Assembly (NCBI GenBank): GCA_045532055.1 | Contig: JAZSFF010000005.1 | Coordinates: 1-22,529, forward strand | Direction of reading: 5' to 3' | From: SIG440 sp045532055 | GTDB taxonomy: Bacteria > Bacillota > Clostridia > Monoglobales > Monoglobaceae | DNA: 22,529 nt | Shown: positions 21,041 to 22,529 of the stretch, one piece after another | How the letters are laid out: every line of letters begins with the position of its first letter | Position numbering within the stretch: position 1 is the stretch's first letter | Position numbers and translations under genes: made by a program | Notes under the pieces: model-generated | Databases searched by the model: none | The model's input: only the letters and a program-made list of their open reading frames with translations | Told to the model about the DNA's origin: nothing

Positions 21041-21940
21041 ATGCGTAAGGTTTTTGAAGAAATTCTGGGTGCAGAGAACGTTTTACAAAACGAACTTATG
21101 AGCAAGCATACTACATTTAAAATAGGCGGAGCGGCAGACTGGTTTCTTATGCCACAAACAAAAGAACAGATTGCAGAAGTTTTGAAACTGGTCAAGGCAG
21201 AGAAGTTGCCATGCTTTATCCTGGGTAATGGTTCAAACCTGCTGGTAGGTGATAAGGGTATACGGGGGATTGTTATATGCCTTTACAAAAAGATGGACGA
21301 TATAAATGTTCAAGATGACAGAATGCATGTACAAAGCGGTGCATTGCTTTCTAAGTTGTCAAATACAGCTTTGGCCGCAGGTCTTTCGGGTGTTGAATTT
21401 GCATCGGGAATTCCCGGAACTGTGGGCGGTGCCTTGTTTATGAATGCAGGGGCATATGAGCATGAAATAAGCGAAGTTGTTGAAACAGTTGAATATATGG
21501 ATGCCGATGGTAATATTTTTGAAGTATCAGCTAGTCAGTGTGGGTTTGGTTACAGAAAAAGCGTTTTTGCTGAAAGGGAGTATATTATTCTTGGTTGTAC
21601 ACTTAGACTGAAAAAGGCCGATAAAGAGAATATAAAGGCATTGATTGCAGATTACACTCAACGCCGTGTTTCCAAACAACCATTGGAAAAGCCGAGTGCG
21701 GGCAGTACATTCAAAAGACCCACGGGATATTTTGCTGGGGGGCTTATTGAACAGGCACAGCTCAAGGGTTATACCATTGGCGGAGCGCAGGTTTCAGAAA
21801 AGCATGCGGGATTTATTATAAACAAGGGTGGTGCCACAGCTGCTGATGTTCTTGCTTTGATTGAGTATGTGAAAAAAACTGTTTTTGAAATGTCTGGTGT
21901 TATGCTGGAACCCGAAGTAAAAATTATAGGCGAATTTTAA
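21041..21940 (+). CDS. murB: UDP-N-acetylenolpyruvoylglucosamine reductase
   Basis: MurB uses FAD and NADPH to reduce UDP-GlcNAc-enolpyruvate to UDP-MurNAc in peptidoglycan synthesis. The protein has 299 residues. The FAD domain shows NELMSKHTTFKIGGAADW (17-34), FILGNGSNLLVGDKGIRG (59-76) and GIPGTVGGALFMNAGAY (123-139). The substrate domain has FGYRKSVF (169-176), SAGSTFKRP with the catalytic Ser 222, and MLEPEV with Glu 290; this layout is the Firmicute type II form. ATG at 21041 has AAAGGA 5 bases upstream. GTG at 21008 would add 11 residues with a poorly spaced site and cannot be excluded. It lies 98 bases after hprK and 36 before whiA, probably in one operon. Confidence 0.96.
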   Translation: MRKVFEEILGAENVLQNELMSKHTTFKIGGAADWFLMPQTKEQIAEVLKLVKAEKLPCFILGNGSNLLVGDKGIRGIVICLYKKMDDINVQDDRMHVQSGALLSKLSNTALAAGLSGVEFASGIPGTVGGALFMNAGAYEHEISEVVETVEYMDADGNIFEVSASQCGFGYRKSVFAEREYIILGCTLRLKKADKENIKALIADYTQRRVSKQPLEKPSAGSTFKRPTGYFAGGLIEQAQLKGYTIGGAQVSEKHAGFIINKGGATAADVLALIEYVKKTVFEMSGVMLEPEVKIIGEF

Positions 21941-21976
21941 ATATTTAATTTCCGTTTGAAAGGAGTAAGCCGTAAA

Positions 21977-22529
21977 ATGGAATCTTTTTCATTAAGAACA
22001 AAACAAAGTCTTTGCAGACTTGAGATGGGCGAACTCTGTTGCTGCGAAGCAGAAATGATGGGAATAATAATGTTTGCAGGGCGATTCAAGGGATATGAGA
22101 TAAGAGTCACCCTTGAGAGTCGGGAAAGTGTAGAACGGTTTGCTGGACTTGTAAAGATGTGTCTGGGTGTGGCCGTTGAGATTGAGAAATTGAAGAACAG
22201 CTTTTTCTGCACATTATCGGACAAAAAACTTCTGCGTAAGATAGTTGAATATGAAACTGCAAAAACGGGATTTGCAGAGACTGTTGCGAAAAATGAGTGT
22301 TGCAGAGATGCTTTTCTGAGAGGAGCATTTTTGGGTGGGGGAACGGTTATTGACCCACACAAAAATTATAATATGGAGTTTGTTACCCACAGCAAGAAAA
22401 TTCACGATGGGTTCAAGGTTCTCCTTGATGAAATGGATTTGAAACTAAGGTCTGTTAAACGGAAAAATTACTTTGTCTTATACACGAAACACAGTGATAT
22501 TATATGCGATATGCTTACTCATATGGGTG
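21977..22529 (+). CDS. whiA: DNA-binding protein WhiA, 3' end cut off by the window
   Basis: WhiA is a conserved regulator linked to cell division and sporulation in Gram-positive bacteria. It has an N-terminal LAGLIDADG-endonuclease-like fold without nuclease activity and a C-terminal helix-turn-helix. The 184 residues present begin MESFSLRTKQSLCRLE, followed by CCCEAEMMGIIMFAG, then the diagnostic CCRDAFLRGAFLGGGTVIDP (about 109-128) and NYNMEFVTHS. The helix-turn-helix lies beyond the window. AAAGGAG at 21959-21965 stands 11 bases before the ATG, a rather long spacing. It follows murB by 36 bases. The rapZ and yvcK genes that often stand just before whiA are missing here. Confidence 0.93.
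   Translation, partial: MESFSLRTKQSLCRLEMGELCCCEAEMMGIIMFAGRFKGYEIRVTLESRESVERFAGLVKMCLGVAVEIEKLKNSFFCTLSDKKLLRKIVEYETAKTGFAETVAKNECCRDAFLRGAFLGGGTVIDPHKNYNMEFVTHSKKIHDGFKVLLDEMDLKLRSVKRKNYFVLYTKHSDIICDMLTHMG

Overview
The window looks like a chromosomal segment of a low-G+C, endospore-forming Firmicute of the class Clostridia. It carries SigE, its processing protease SpoIIGA, the cortex amidase CwlD and WhiA, together with HPr kinase/phosphorylase. Shine-Dalgarno sites are strong, promoters are near-consensus sigma-A types, and terminators are short hairpins with U tracts. I see no phage, insertion sequence, CRISPR array or other mobile element. Most genes are recognisable core genes, with a sugar-catabolic section in the middle.

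Layout. 1-984: C-terminal part of a GyrA/ParC-type topoisomerase subunit. 1069-3405: sporulation block, cwlD (+) running tail-to-tail into spoIIGA-sigE (-). 3608-7836: pgi, a small P-loop protein of unknown role, threonine synthase and a metallophosphoesterase, all on +. 8016-11741: class III aminotransferase, Gfo/Idh/MocA dehydrogenase and class II ketose-bisphosphate-type aldolase, with two strong promoters. 11857-13561: rpsB-tsf on the minus strand. 13868-18229: FGGY kinase, L-fucose isomerase (-) and an AraC-family regulator (+) divergent from the isomerase. 18256-18972: MgtC-family membrane protein (-). 19204-19643: XRE regulator overlapping a small protein gene. 19675-19830: tRNA-Thr and tRNA-Asp (-). 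20013-22529: hprK, murB and the start of whiA, which runs off the window.

How the genes work together. SpoIIGA is the protease that activates pro-SigE, and CwlD acts later on spore cortex peptidoglycan. FucI and the FGGY kinase would turn L-fucose into L-fuculose 1-phosphate. An inverted repeat sits in the overlapping divergent promoters of fucI and the AraC gene. No AraD-type fuculose-phosphate aldolase is in the window, so the class II aldolase 2 kb from the kinase is a possible but unproven partner. HprK would link sugar supply to catabolite control.

I found no clear new defence or mobile system. The best leads are the strongly expressed aminotransferase-dehydrogenase-aldolase set of unknown substrate, the shared fucI/araC operator, the XRE/small-ORF pair with its structured leader, the rpsB leader with a duplicated ribosome binding site, and the small clostridial P-loop protein. 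Promoter, operator and hairpin calls were made by eye.
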